Assembly (NCBI GenBank): GCA_035235625.1
Contig: CP141146.1
Span: forward strand, 15,556,501-15,620,500
DNA: 64,000 nt
Source: Saururus chinensis
Taxonomy: Eukaryota > Streptophyta > Magnoliopsida > Piperales > Saururaceae
Direction: 5' to 3'
Part shown: piece by piece, positions 47,309-61,015 of the stretch
Layout: every line of letters begins with the position of its first letter
Numbering within the stretch: position 1 is the first letter of the stretch
The notes under the pieces: generated by a model
Database searches by the model: none
Told to the model about the DNA's origin: nothing
The model's input: the letters and a program-made list of their open reading frames with translations, nothing else
Program-made: the position numbers and the translations under genes

Positions 47309-48600
47309 ATACCTCCATGTAAGGAATAAATAATAAGCATAGGGAGAGATGACAACCTTGCCGCAAATCACATTTGCTTTTGAAATACCCATAATTGGAG
47401 TCGTTGATTAAACTCTTAAAGTGGGGGTCCAGTTGCATTCTTTGATTTAAGTGATCCAAATCTAATCTAATTGAAACTAAGCTCTTTTAGGACCAACAAA
47501 ACAAAGTCCCACCTTACCATATAAAATGCTTTTCTGAGATTAATCTTCAAACAGAATCTTCTTCGGCCGTTGTTGGTGAAAATTTCTAAAAAGTCCTTGA
47601 TCAAGGAAGATGTACTCCCGAATCAATCTCTTCTTAACAAAAGCTGTCTAACAAGAATGGAGAGCACAACTGAAAGATGGATATCCATAATTCTTTAGAT
47701 AATCTTGTAAATGAAGTTACATGAAGAGATGGACCAGAACTCATCAAAGCTTTGCGCATTATTGTTCTTTGCGAATCAGAGTGAAGAAGGTATGATTTGC
47801 TATTTTAGAATAGTGCCTTTGTCAAAGTAGTCTCTCATGGCATCAACAGGATCGGGTCCCATCAAATTACCAAAAGTGAGGAAGAACTCCCTGGAAAACC
47901 CATCAGGCCCGAGGGCGGCTTTGTTGTTGGGACTGGACATAATAACTGCTTCTTTTTAAGCCAGGACACCCCTTTAACACTAGATATTCACTGTCCGTAT
48001 ATATTTAAACAATAAATATAAACTAACTAACTATTTCTAGGCAGGGTGGGCTGGGTCAAACGGGGGTAGCAAACTACTCATCCATACCTTAAGCTCATTT
48101 TCACACGTTGACGAGATAAGGAAAGCGGCTTGTTAGGGGACACTTTGATAGAGAATGAAATAGAGCTCGCCATGCATGCGGCCATGCCATGAGTGGAAGG
48201 AGCAAAATATGGTCCGACAACTGATTCAACTTCTTTGCCAGTGTCATTCGGGTTTTCCGAGCACTACCCATTTGAATCATGGACTTCAAAGAAGTTTCCA
48301 ACACTCTGAGCTGCTGCCATGGAATGAAAAAACCGTGTGTAGTAGTTCCTTCTTTTAGGCAATTAAAATGACTTTCAGCGTTGAAAACTCTCTTCAATCT
48401 CCTCTTCAAGGAACAATTTTGATCTGTCCCTTCTCCCAAAATCTGAATTGGAGGGATCTGTCTAGTTTCCAAACCTCTGAGATGCTACCATGGCATGGAA
48501 AAACTGCGTGTAGTAGTCGCCTTCTTTTAAGCAATTAAAATGAGACTCGGTGTTGAAAACTCTCTTCGATCTCCTCTTCAAAGAACAATTTTGATATGTT
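47309..48600 (-). mobile_element. LINE reverse-transcriptase fragment, upstream half
   Basis: Plant L1-type LINE on the minus strand. Reading down the minus strand: KAALGPDGFSREFF (about 47,930-47,885, the start of the RT domain), AFVKKRLIREYIFLDQ (about 47,650-47,600), MVRWDFVLL (about 47,515) and GYFKSKCDLRQGCHLSL (about 47,400-47,350, from the usual LRQGDPLSP box), then YMEVFSS at the MULE insertion point. The part above 48,000 is probably the region between endonuclease and RT and includes a direct repeat of about 125 bp (48,303-48,430 and 48,474-48,600, offset 171). Many frameshifts; dead element, cut by MULE B. Confidence 0.82.
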
Positions 48601-49066
48601 CCTTTTCACTAAGAACGGGGCTATCTACACCCCCAAATACCACTCACTACCCCATTATTTTTTTACCCCTTGTTAATTTAAAATAATTTCTTAATATACC
48701 TAAATTAAAATTTTAATTTAATTTAACTTTATTACCACTCCAGATTACTCATTCTATACCCTATTAACTTATGTCCTAACTTTCCCTAACGGCTTTCTCT
48801 TCTTCCTCTTCGCAAGTTTGTTGCCCATCGTTCTTCCCCTCCAGTTTCGGTCCTTTCGGATGTCATAACCTCACATTACCCTCATCGGTGGTGGAAATAC
48901 CTCCCATCAATTCCGAATGGTCGGTTGACTCAAACCTTCTCCTTTTCCTCTCCACCATTTCCTTGACCTACATCTCTTCACCATTGGCGGCGGCAGCCTT
49001 GTATGCTAAAAACTGGCACTTGATCCCCCATCTTCACTGGCGCTGCCTTCAATCGGGGATTCCTAC
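48601..49066. other. Unassigned stretch
   Basis: AT-rich sequence, then a CT-rich stretch with a 73-residue frame (48,888-49,109) of no recognised family. The stretch ends at a solo LTR start. Confidence 0.3.
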
Positions 49067-51984
49067 TGTCATGACTTGGATTTTTAAAAGCGTTTTTAAA
49101 ATAGTATAAATGGTAAGTCACGAGAAAAAAAAATTTCTTTCTTAAATACAAAACAAACCATTCAATTAAATATTCATGTCATGATAACTAGGGTTCACAA
49201 ATACAAATATCAAATCATATAATACTATTACACATCTAAAAAATTCAATAAGAATAGTTCAACTATCTAAGTACAAGTCTGTCATCCGTATCAAAATAAA
49301 TAGCTAAGTTGACTCTCATGCCAAAGATACACTTACGTACTGGAGTTACAGAAACGAAGAACTTCATCATGTGCTCGACAATCTTGGTCACACTTGTCAT
49401 CGTGTGGAGAACCTGCAACCAACCAAACCAAACAACAACAACAACAGAACTTCTCCGCCCTTAGAAGAAGAGCTTCCAAATGACAAAATATTTTATTAAT
49501 ATTTTTTGGGTTGGGCCAATATCACCCGATGTTAGTTGTCTACGTACTCATTAGATAACATCCCCAATGTTTCTAACAAGATCGGATCCAGACGTAGTTC
49601 TACCTAAAAACTACACTATCCTAAGAAGCATAGCATCACATATGCAATGCTTAAGTATTTTCAACTTACATTTTATGCAAGTCCTTTAATCGTTTCACTT
49701 GTCTAATTAAACAAGCAATATCAAACAATGTTATGAATTATCTGACAACCCTTGTTCAATAATTAATACTATCAAATATGTATTAACTCAGAGATAACTA
49801 AACTTTTGAAGAAATCTCTAGATATAGGACTCTAACATCGGAGTAAACTGCTTAACAGCAGCTTGACCCAAATCCCGAGAGCTCTAAATAGCCTGCCACG
49901 AATCTGGAGAAGAGGATCCTAAGTGTGCTCATGGACACAGATTGATGAGAAGCACAAGTCTTCAATGATACTCATACAACTCTGCTTTTTGTACGCACTA
50001 TATGGTCTTAGGAAGACATGCAAGAAACCCACGATAGAGACCTCTCTGGCCAATATCCAACTCTGCGGAAGACCCGCAGTAGAGACCTCTTTGACCAATA
50101 CCCAAACTTTCATGGCAGTGAAGAAACCTTATCACGATCTCCACCATCCCAACTTAGGGAGAAAATATCTTCTAAGACATTACTAATATATACATAGAAG
50201 CCTCATATCTATATGACCATTGAGTTTCTCAAACATTCAAAACTTAAACTAAATTATTTTCATCTAGTCAAGTATTCGCCCAACCATTTAGGTCCTCTTT
50301 ACCTTGTAAAGCGGCAAAATAAATAGCTCATCCACTAAGCTATGACCTAAAGAATATCACATAACCACCCTCGGTTCATTAACCAAGGTAAAATTCTATG
50401 TTAGGTCCCCGTTCACTCAATAAACAGGTCTCAAACCATATTGATGGTATTTTAATCTTTATCTTAATTAAATGTCCCCCCCCCCCCCCCCCAATTTAAT
50501 GGAAACCAATATCTCTTGATTAATCTGAAGTTACCAAATAACACATCAATAATAAAAGCATGCATCAGAATAAATTAACATAAATAATATGCAATCACAT
50601 AAGTGCATAAATAAATAATAAATGAAGGCCCATTGCACTCATTTGCAGGTCTAGGGTTGGGCAAATTCAAGCCTAATAGTGTAAATAACTCTAATGCATC
50701 GCACTAGTTATGTATATAATACCCTAGTGGATTTCTGTGCTTCGTTGCAGACACGTGTAATGCACTACCCTAAACCCTGAGAATTAGGGTTATTCCCCTT
50801 GTTTCCTGCGACCTGTTAAGGTCTCCGCGTCACTTACTGGTCACACCCCTTCCCTTCGAAGTCATTTAATGTCATTCTAGGGTACCCTAATGCTTTGTAG
50901 TTAGGTTAATAATTTCGGTAGAAACAGAACATGATGCCCCTAAGGGCAATAGGGTAATTCTACCACCTAAGATATGGTACCCTCCCTTAGGTTATTTAGT
51001 CATCTCTCTACCTTTTTATTTATTTTAAGTCATTAACCTCTCATAAGGCTCCACTCTCAAACTAACTCGCGCTTCTATTTACACGAATGTGGGCGGGTCC
51101 ACTCAAAGGGTATTTTTATCATTTTATTCAAAGCCTTATTGACATTCAATAGGTTCAAAACTGGGCTCAATGGTACTACATGACTTTATGGACTCGGTGT
51201 AATTTTCTTGGGGTATGACGGGGTAGTGAACCCCTTGAACAAACCTTAGTTGACTTAATGGTAAGGGTAAAATAGTCAATTACCCACTCACTAGGATTTT
51301 TCCTCACTATGAGGTTTGATCAATACTTAGGGTGTACATTAAGCTCTTATTGAAATTTTTTTTCCATTTTTAAATCAAATCATAGGCCCTCGAACCGGAA
51401 CCCTTAAGTCGGGTAAGTAGTTTTCACACGGTAATTTAACTACAAGAGGTAAAAGGGTCATTTTATAGTCTCTGGGATTTTTTCCTAATTTAAAACTTGG
51501 TCAGGACACTCCCATCCTTGTCTAGATTATGAGTAATTTTATAGATTTTGTTTAACATTTTTATCTTCATGAACCGGACCCAGTTCAACCCCTTCTTTTA
51601 TTTCTTTTTTCTAAACAGACCCAGTTCGGTTCGGGTTGCTGGACATCTTCCCTGCATCCGGCCAGAGGCAAGGCAGCGATCCCAGTGGGTCTGACCCCCG
51701 CCACCACCCGGTGGCTGGCCCGGGCCAAAGCCGCCTCCTTTGTTTTTTGTTTTTTTTTGTGAGACAGTGACAAAAGTCGCCTCAATTGACAAATTCCTCA
51801 TCCCCACCCCCACCCCCACCCCCCTCTAATTGCCAATTGTACCCCTTCACACTAAGACTTGACCCTGTAGACCTTATATGGTTACAAAACATGCCAATCA
51901 AACAATTCCAAAGTAAACAACCAAATGAAACAAGCACACACATAAAATTTTTTTTACCTACGATTAGGAACTAGGGATGTTACA
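49067..51984. mobile_element. Solo LTR, gypsy-type family G2, copy 1 (2,918 bp)
   Basis: Starts TGTCATGACTTGGATTTTT and ends AGGGATGTTACA. The interior shares long blocks with the LTR at 58,087-60,721, such as ACTGCTTAACAGCAGCTTGA, TAGCCTGCCACGA and CATGGACACAGATTGA in the same order, so both are one family. Flanking 5-mers (CCTAC and TAATA) do not match, so one border may have been changed by recombination. Contains a run of 17 C (50,476-50,492) and a (CCCCCA)n stretch (51,803-51,830). Short reading frames inside are not genes. Confidence 0.75.
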
Positions 51985-52231
51985 TAATATCTCTGTTCTG
52001 CTGATTCTCAGTATTTTTCTGTATATGGGTTTCGTTGGTTTCTGTCCATTGTCCTCAGATTTAGCTGTTTCCGATGCATACGTCGATAACCCATTTGCAT
52101 TTTCTGTAGAATAATTATTATACATGTGTTACTCAGTCCATTGGCTTGTGCAGGTAAAGAATGGTATCCAGCTCCAAAAGACTAAACAGAGCTAAAGCAA
52201 GAATCGCATAGCCCTTCAGAAAAGAGGCACT

Positions 52232-52957
52232 TTAGTCCAATTTTACTCTCTCCATCTCGCCAATGACCTCCTCAAACTGCATGCGGTAAGGTGTTAAAAG
52301 AAACTATTGGAGACATACTAAAAATATAACATAATCCTAGATTTGCCAGTAGATACCTTAAGAATCTACCTCTTGAAATAGTCACCATAACGCTTTGTAG
52401 ATTTAGTTTCAACAACATGTATCGTGTCCTGTATTTAACAAAGAAAAATTCATTTATGTAAATCTGTGTTGGAATGCATGCGGCAGTAGCAATCCCAGTG
52501 CCACTATGCAATGTTTTTAATAAGTGTAATTAGAGTTATGTAAAAGCATCACCACAGTAAAGTTTTTTTTCTGAATAAACCTGCCCAAATTATACACACC
52601 TTACTAATATAGAAATCCACATCAGCACTGGATATGATTTTTCCATCATTGTCGACTACATGAGTTTTATGCCTGTAAGTCATCAAGATTGCCCTGTAGC
52701 GAAGTCAAGAAATTCAACAGGCAGCTTAATATGCATTTCCAAATTCATGTCGGAACAGGTCAGGCTCCAACAATTCCTGATAGAGTTAGATATCAAAGTT
52801 TAAAAGAACTGACCTAAGGATAGGTTCATCGACTTCCATGTAGGTTGCAAGCTTTGCAATAGAAATGGTTTACAACTTCAAGAAGCTGCAAACACCAGAT
52901 AGTAACTGTTGCTGCTTCACCTCATATAAGAACATCTTCAACTGTAGCCTATCCTGC
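52232..52957 (-). pseudogene. EIF3L: eIF3 subunit L, 3' exons
   Basis: Minus-strand remnant of the translation initiation factor eIF3 subunit L, a scaffold subunit that helps recruit the 40S ribosome. Four 3' exons are readable: about 52,957-52,815 (ISIAKLATYMEVDEPILR), about 52,698-52,608 (AILMTYRHKTHVVDNDGKI and ISSADVDFYIS), 52,428-52,370 (TIHVVETKSTKRYGDYFKR) and about 52,277-52,232 (FEEVIGEMERVKLD, stop). Borders look like GT-AG. A TAA stop lies just before TISIAKLA where family members have an aromatic residue, so this copy is probably dead. No upstream exons are found beyond the copia element. Confidence 0.75.
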
Positions 52958-53180
52958 AAAAAGTTTTGGATATTTACTAATATCAAAGAGAGATCCTCAA
53001 CTCCAAACTTACCAAGACCAAAAAATAGAGCTTTCGATACTAGTTACAAAAAAGTAAGGAGAAAGTAATTCCTCCTAGAAGAAAAAGTGAGATTTGTACT
53101 CACAAATCTTACAAATTGGTTAAAACAATGTCACCAGAGTAAGAAAATGACAAATAACAGTGGTAACAAAAGCTACTCAT

Positions 53181-53815
53181 TGTTGGTTTTTGACATGATA
53201 TAAAATTTCTGGTGTTGAGCCAATCGATCGCCTTGTTGCCCGATTGATTGCCCCGTTCGATCAGTTATTGCCCCAATCGATCGGCTTAACGGATTTCTGA
53301 AAAAAAAAAAAAAAACCATTTGTGATGATTAGTGCGACGGTTATTAAAACTTAGCCGTTTCGGCTTTGTGGGAGCGTATTATTATCAAAGACCGATGGTA
53401 GAGTAATCTATTCACAGAATGAAAACAGAGAACGTCTCTTCTTCTTCATCGGTCCTTTCTCTGGTTCTCTGAGAAAATTCTGAAAGATCACTCCTTCTGT
53501 ACTCTCTGATTTTCTGAGTCTTTCATTGAGCAATAGAAACCTCTTTGAACGAGATCTAGTCAGTCTGATTGGAAGTGCACCATCATCCTGACAGAGTGGT
53601 TCGTTGTATCTCATGAACAGAACGTGATTCGCCTGTGCACGGAGGGCGGAGTATCTGTTTCAAGGACAGCGTGTAAAGCACCTCAAACCGGGTTCAAATT
53701 TCTTTCTCTCTAGTATTTTATTCATATATTAAGAGATATATGTTTATGTGAGATTGATTACATGATTGTTTGAGAATAGTATTCAATTGCCCTCTTGCAT
53801 GTGACAACCCCAACA
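53181..53815 (+). mobile_element. Copia element, left LTR
   Basis: 635 bp, starts TGTTGGTTTTTGACATG and ends GACAACCCCAACA. Pair of the LTR at 61,016-61,648, similar throughout with scattered differences and small indels, so the insertion is not recent. Contains four ATCGATCG-like words near 53,222-53,285. Confidence 0.92.
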
Positions 53816-53840
53816 ATCTTGAAACAGATAATATTGTTGA

Positions 53841-56800
53841 TTGAATACTACTACAATTATGGGTGTTGACAAATCTCTGAAACCTAAGAAATTTGATGGC
53901 AAGAATTTCATAAGATGGCAGACAAAGATGAAATTTCAGCTGACTCAATTGAATATTTTCTATGTGATTGCCGATGTTGTTGCTGATAAAACTGTATCTT
54001 CGGAATCTGATAAGACTACTAGTTCTTCTGATGTTGGAATTGTTAAGACTCATGATAGTGATAAATTCAAACAAGATGATGAATTGTGTCATGGTCAAAT
54101 TCTTAGTGTTTTAAGCAATGAGTTATATGATCTGCATGTAAACACTAAATCTGCCAAAGAATTATGGGATACCCTTAATAAAAAATTTGGAAAGGAGCAT
54201 GAAGGGGAAGAGAAGTATGTTGTGGGCGAGTACTTTGACTATAAGATGGTTGATAACAAATCTATTAGAGACCAGGTAGTCGAAATACAAAATTTGGTGG
54301 CTAAGATCATTGGGAAAGCCATTCCTGTTAACGAGAGGCTCCAAGTTCCTGCTCTTATTGACAAACTACCACCCTCATGGCAGGATTTCAAAATTAACTT
54401 GAAGCACAAGAGGGATGCAATGTTCGTCAATGACCTTATGGTGGCCATTCAAATTGAAGAGAAACACAGGGGTAAGATGAAAATCTGACAGAGTTCTTCT
54501 TCTGGGGCCAATGATAATGCTCAAGCTAATGTTGTGGAAGGGAAACCTAAGTTTTATGGCAATAAGAAGTCTAAGAATTAGCCTCTCAAACCTGGATCTA
54601 ATATCCAAAAGGACAAGAAGTCAAAAGTTTGCTGGGTCTGTGGGAAACCTAGACACTTTGCAAACAAGTGCAATGAGAAGAAAGGCCAGGACCAGAGTCA
54701 TGGTGGGGCTGCACATTCTACTCAGGCTAATATGGTTACTTTAGATGACAGGTTAGTAATTACTAATTCTGAAATTAACTTGGCATGTGAACCTACTGAT
54801 TGGTGGGTTAATACAGGGGCAACTGTTCACATTGGTGTTGATGTTTTATCTTTTTCTTTCTATCAAGAAGTAAAGGATAGGACAATGACGATGGGGAACT
54901 CCTCTGTAGCTAGAGTTTATGGAGTTGGAAATGTGGACATCCGGTTTAAATTGAGGAACACGCTGACTCTCCATAATGTGTTGCACGTGCCAAGTGTGAG
55001 GAAGAACCTTGTTAGTGGAGTACTTCTTAGTCAAGAGGGATATAAGTTAGTGTTTGAGTCAAATAAAGTTGTAATAACTAGACATAGTACTTTTATTGGT
55101 AAAGGCTATGTGTGTGATGGCCTCTTTAAATTAAATTTTGTTTCTTGTAATAACTCTTTATTTCAAGTTGAAGACTCTTTAATTTGTCATGTTGATTCTT
55201 TTGATATGTGGCATATGAGGCTAGGATATGTGAATTCACAAAGTATTAAGAGAACGATGAATTTTGATTTGATTCCAAAAGTACATGATGAATCTCTTGA
55301 TAAATGTGAAATTTGTATTCAAGCAAAATAACCTAAAAAACCATATAAATCTATTGATAGGTCTTCATGTTTGCTTGATTTAATTCATTCTGATATTTGT
55401 GAGTTGAATGGATTTCTAACTAGGGGTGGTATGAGATATTTCATTACTTTTATTGATGATTACTCTAAATTTTGTCATGTTTACTTTCTTAAATCTAAAG
55501 ACGATGCTTTTGAGAAGTTTAGGATTTATAAGATGGAGGTTGAGAATCAAGCTGAGAGGTGGATCAAGAGACTGAGGTCTGATCGTGGTGGGGAATATTG
55601 TTCTCTTAAATTTTGCAAATTTTGTGAAGATCAAGGAATAATACATGAAACTACAACGCCTTACTCTCCTCAATCTAATGGTGTGGCTGAAAGAAAGAAT
55701 AGAACTTTCATTTACATGATAAATTCTATGCTTTCCTCTTCGGGTTTACCCAAGAATTTATGGGGAGAAGCGATTCTTTCAGCATGTATAATCTTATACC
55801 GTGTGCCTCATAAAGGACAAAATAAAACCCCTTATGAATTAATGAAAGGAAGAAAACCAAGCTTAAAGTTCATTAAGGTTTGGGGATGTCTTGCAAAAGT
55901 AAAAATCCCTAACATGAAGATGGATAAGTTAGGTTCGAAAACTTATGATGCAGTGTTCATTGGTTATGCACAAAATAGCAGAGCTTATTGGTTTTTAGTA
56001 ATTGGGTCTGATAGGCTAGACTATGTACCCAATACTATTAAGGAGTCCGATGATACAATATTCTTTGAGAATGTATTTCCTATGAAGGAAAAGAGTAAGG
56101 CTGTAGTGCATGAAGGTGTTTCATCGTCTTCTATTCCTAGAATGGAAGATTCTGGAACCAATGTGGATGTTAGGAGATCTAAAAGAATCAAAATAGAGAA
56201 GAACTTTGGAGATAACTTTTATACTTTTATGGTGGGGAATGATTATCCTTTGACTTTTAATGAGGCTATGTCATCTAGCGAAGCTCCTTTATGGAAGGAG
56301 GCGGTACAGAGTGAGATGGATTCAATACTTGCACATGGGACGTGGGTTTTAACGAATCTACCTCCATGGTTTAAACCAATTGGGTGCAAGTGGATATTTA
56401 AAAGAAAATATTATTATGATGGATCCATTGAAAAGTACAAAGCTAGATTAGTGGCTAAAGGTTATAGTCAAAAGGAAGGTCAAGATTTCTTTGACACATT
56501 ATCATGTGACCATGATAACTACAATTCGAGTGCTTATTACATTAGCAGGTCATTATAACCTCGAGATCCATCAAATTGATGTAAAAATAGCATTTTTAAA
56601 TGGTGAATTAGAGGAGGAAATTTATATGGAGCAGCCTGAAGGTTTTATAGTCCCCGGTCAAGAAAGAAAAGTATGTAAGTTAGTAAGATCTCTTTATGGT
56701 TTAAAGCAGGCTCCTAAACAATGACATCAAAAGTTTGATGATGTTCTTCTTTCTAATAACTTTGTTGTGTGTACTTCTGATAAATGCTTGTACTAGAAGT

Positions 56801-57788
56801 CTTTTGATCATTCTTTTGTAATGCTATGCTTGTAAGTGGATGATATATTATTGTTTGGTGATAATGTGGATTATATCAATAAGGTTAAGGGTTTCCTTAA
56901 CGAAAATTTTGATATGAAAGATTTGGGTCTTGCCAAGGTTATACTGGGCTTAAAGATTGATAGGACTTCTCAAGGAATAGTTGTGAGTCAATCACACTAT
57001 TTGGAGAAGTTTCTAAAGAAGTATGGATACTTCGATAGAAAACCTGTCAATATGCCATATGACGTGAGTGTAAGACTAAAGAAAAATTGTGGGGAAAGTG
57101 TGTCATAACTTAGATATTCACAGCTGATAGGAAGTTTGAATATCTGGCTAATTGCAGTAGACAGGATATATCCTATGTTGTGGGAAGACTAAGTAGATAC
57201 ACTAAGAGCCCTAATGAATCTCATTGGATTGCCATTGAGAGAGTGTTCAAATATCTAAACGGAAGTGTAAATTACGGTTTACATTATTCCGGGTTCCCTG
57301 CTGTATTAGAAGGATACAGTGATGTAAATTGGATATCAAATTCTGATGAAACCAAGGCCACTAGTGGTTATGTGTTTACACTATGTGGTGGGGCGGTTGC
57401 ATGGAAATCTGTCAAACAAACAGTGATAACAAGATCTACTATGGTTGTAGAGTTGGTAGCTCTTGATAAAACTGGAGGAATGGGGGAATGGCTTAGGGAT
57501 CTTTTAATAGATATACCGTGGTTGAATAAGCCAATTCCTGGAATTTTGATTCACTGTGATAACCAATTAGCTCTTGATAAGGTTAAGAGTAAGAATCATA
57601 ATAAGAGGTCCTCCAGGCATATTGAACTAAGGTACAAAATCTTGCGCAAGTTGACCACCTCCAGAGTCATTACCTTAAGTTTTATACGATCAGCAGTAGA
57701 TAATTTGGCTGATTCGCTTACAAAAGATTTGTCAACAGAGCAAATCCTTAACTCATCAAGGGGAATAAGGCTGAAAGCCTATGATTAA
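53841..57788 (+). pseudogene. Copia gag-pol polyprotein, broken
   Basis: Gag (53,841-54,488) begins with a typical KFDGKNFIRWQTKM segment and ends in a stop. The zinc knuckle CWVCGKPRHFANKC lies at about 54,630-54,672. The protease box reads WWVNTGATVH, with Asn for the catalytic Asp. The integrase (about 55,190-56,000) keeps the HHCC region and the acidic residues (IHSDICE, RSDRGGEY, NGVAERKNRT). RT starts near 56,290; a frameshift near 56,500 breaks it, and a stop replaces the Tyr before VDD at 56,833-56,835. RNase H (57,180-57,788) has GYSDVNW and a changed STMVVEL box. Further stops at 55,329-55,331 and 56,722-56,724. The element cannot move on its own. Confidence 0.9.
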
Positions 57789-58086
57789 GTCATTGTCAGT
57801 AGCAACCCAATCTCTCTAGGTGGAGATCCCACTACAAAGATTCAATGGGTAAAAACAAGATGATGTGTGACTTGGAGAGAGCACTATTAAATATTGTATG
57901 CTCATTCATGTGTTACGATGAGAGTGTTCTTAATGTATATAAAATAGGTTGACAAAAGTCTTAATGAGGTCAAAGCTTATATAGCAGGGTATTGTTATGC
58001 ATATTACCCTTGGAGACTGTCACCTATATAAGTGCCACTGAGGTCACAGTTAAAGAGAATGAGGGCTTGTTCTCTAACGTACAACT
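57789..58086. other. Copia 3' noncoding region, left part
   Basis: Sequence between the RNase H stop and the nested LTR; continues at 60,727-61,015. No coding signal. Confidence 0.5.
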
Positions 58087-60721
58087 TGTCACAGCCGGGG
58101 TTTTCTAAATAACATTTTCGAAGTAAATGCAGCGGAAAATTCGAGTAATAATTTTTTTCTTTCTTCAAGTCAAATCATGCAAACCATCGACTAAAATAAA
58201 CCCCAATCTGTGACAGCTATTTTTCAACATATTGATAATATCAAACCATGAATACTCATAATAGTTGATAGAATTCATTAAATAAAGAGCCAAGTCTCGT
58301 CCATGTGCAAAAAATCTGATAACTAATAAAGAATAACAAATAAAGTATGTAATGGCAACTCTCGTGCCTTATTACAATCTACTGAAATAAAGCAAATCCT
58401 ACTTTGAAGCAATGAGTTCCCGCTCCACAAATCCAGCTACACTGCTACTCCTCCTCTGAGGTACCTGCATCACGAAGATGCATGAGTATACCCACTTATA
58501 CTCAATAGGATCAAACAAGTTTATAAAACCCATCAAGGGACTAAGCTTAGGTTTTGTAATTATCATTCATAAGCCACTAAATTTTTTATTCTAAAGATAT
58601 CTAGCTCAATTAAAACCAAGTCTTTGACCCATTCTCAAAGTATTAAAAGCCTCAATATCAGAGACTAAACCACCAAAGTAACACAAAACTGATGCAGAAG
58701 TTAATCTCTGCAACAACTCTTAATATCAGACTCCAACCTTGGAATAGACTGCTTAACAGCAGCTTGACCCAAACCCTCAGGGCTCTCAATAGCCTGCCAC
58801 GAGTCTGAAGGAATGGATCCCAATTGTGTTCATGGACACAGATTGACAAGAAACACAAGCCTTCCATGATGCTCATGTAACTCCGCTTTTTGTACGCACT
58901 ATATAGTCCTGGGAAGACCTACGGGAGACCCACGGTAAAGACCTTCTGGTCAATACCCAAGCCGTTGTGGCAATGGAGAAGCGTATCGCAATCTACACCA
59001 TTCTCCAACTATGGGAAAAATAAGTCTTTGTAGACTTTTTAGATAAAATTCCAAGGAGCCTAAGACTCTATGGCTCAAGGTTCCACATAAAACAAGCACA
59101 GTCCAAAATAATTTATTTATGTCACATGTTCACTCAAATGAACGAATATGTTCTCACACCGTTCATTAACCCTTAATCACCCCTGAAGGTAAATTAGTAT
59201 ATTTAAAATATTAATGAAGGTACTATTAGTCATTTAAACCCCTCATGCCCCATTGCAGGGTTTTAACTAATTATTTATTATTTTTCACCATTTAAAAAAA
59301 TATGCTAGTAGATGTATTTTAACAAAATATAAGAAATTAAGGTGGTTTGGCCTGAACCGGCCCAATTTCCTGTGAACCAGGCCGGTTCAGGGGTAAATAA
59401 TGGATGGGTCGGACGAACTGCTCCTCGACCCATCGTCTTCCTCACCACGTCCCTGCTGAAACAACAAAAGGCATACCAGAGCAAAGGAAATCCGGCCAGC
59501 TCTCTTCCGCCAGACTTTCCGCCCTGGTCTTGCCGAAAAAATTTCGCCTTGACCCCCCAACCCTTCTGGGCGGTTCTTACAGCACCAAGCGCCACCCCTA
59601 ACTCTCTGTCCTGCTCCCATCCTGTGTACAGGGAGGAAAAGATGCCCTAGTGGTGACCTGATGCTCTTTCGGCAGCCCAAGGCTGCAAGAAAACCGTCGT
59701 TTTCACCCTCCTAGCAACACTACAGAACTGAAAATAATTAATTTACTGTATTAACCTCCCAACTCCACCGGCCGATCCATTCTAAGTGCACCAACAGTGA
59801 AACAGAGACGCTTCTATTTCACTAGTCGGTGAAACAGAGGCTCTCCGACCGGCGAGTCTAAGTTCCGGGCGAACAGTTGCGAAATCAGCAATGCTTCTCC
59901 CGTTAATCCTCCTCCTTGGCTCACTAGGCTTGTCATACTTTTCGCCGTTATAGCAAAATTTGAAACGAACGGTAGCAGAAATTTCTACAGAGGTTTCTCT
60001 CATTCCTCTGCTGCCACGAATAGGCAAGTCTACCCTAGAAGCCAAAGGCAATTCCAGCACTCACCCGGGCCTTGCTGTGACGGAGAAAGACCCCCTTCAT
60101 CAGCATCGGTCAGTGAATGGCCGAGCCATGCTTCTACACTCTTCTTTTTTTATATATATATACAACATCACATTATACTATTACCCACGAGCAAACCAAA
60201 GAGTTCGAATTCAATAATCTCTTACGAGGAACGTAATAGGATCATGTTTGTAGGAAGAAGTAACGATCATGCAATTATATTAAGCAAACTCCCATGTTTT
60301 GGATATTATAAATAAGGATCCTACCTTTCCCGACGGTGTCTTCGTGCACGCTCCTCCTCCTCACCTCCTTTTCCAACGACGAACCTTCTTATCCGGCCAC
60401 CAAAACCTCCAAGCCCTCAGCCTTAATGGCTTTCTCACAGCTTATGAAGAAGGAGATGGAGGCTAGGGTTCTTTTAAGGTGGGTTTAAATAAGAGGAGGG
60501 GAGAAGCCTTGTTCTATATGGAGAAGGTAGTGGTACGTAATGCCAATTACCCCTACGCCAAGTCACCCCTAAGTGGTCCCCACTAGGTGACCCTACTCAA
60601 TTTAAGCTCTTAATAAATAAATAACCCTAACTATGCTAATTCTTCATCAATTAATTCTAAAAAAACATAGAAAATAGCCCAAAAAAATCAAAAAATTACC
60701 TTGAAAATCCTGAATGCTACA
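58087..60721. mobile_element. Solo LTR, gypsy-type family G2, copy 2, nested in copia (2,635 bp)
   Basis: Starts TGTCACAGCCGGGG and ends CTGAATGCTACA, flanked by a perfect 5-bp duplication CAACT (58,082-58,086 and 60,722-60,726). Shares internal blocks with 49,067-51,984. It inserted into the copia element, so it is the younger of the two. Overlapping frames at 59,300-60,060 on both strands are GC-rich LTR sequence without protein homology that I recognise. Confidence 0.88.
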
Positions 60722-60726
60722 CAACT

Positions 60727-61015
60727 CATGAAAAGATACAAGGCGCATGGCTATAAAACGCTACCCCGAATTATCTCGAAAAGTGAGTTATTCTAACTGT
60801 TAGGTTTGTCAAAGCTCTTGCTTTAAGGTTCAAGTTCAAGACTTAGTTCACTTCTAACTTGTGAGAGTGGCGGCTTACCAAACTAGGTGTAGGTTCAAAC
60901 GCTTAAGGTACCTATCGCCAAAAACTTGGAGTACTATTGCTCAATGTCTCATTCATGTGTCTATTGCATTTTTTATGTGTGTTTGAACTAGTTTTATATT
61001 AGGTCATAGTGGGGT
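60727..61015. other. Copia 3' noncoding region, right part
   Basis: Leads to the right LTR; the short purine run AGTGGGG at 61,008-61,014 is in the place of a polypurine tract. Confidence 0.45.

Noticed and set aside
60190-60215. GAGTTCGAATTC as a tRNA T-loop
   Set aside because: No acceptor or anticodon stem can be placed around it.
59305-60217. Several overlapping frames of 65-102 residues on both strands
   Set aside because: They fall in the GC-rich part of the nested solo LTR; overlapping frames on both strands there reflect base composition.
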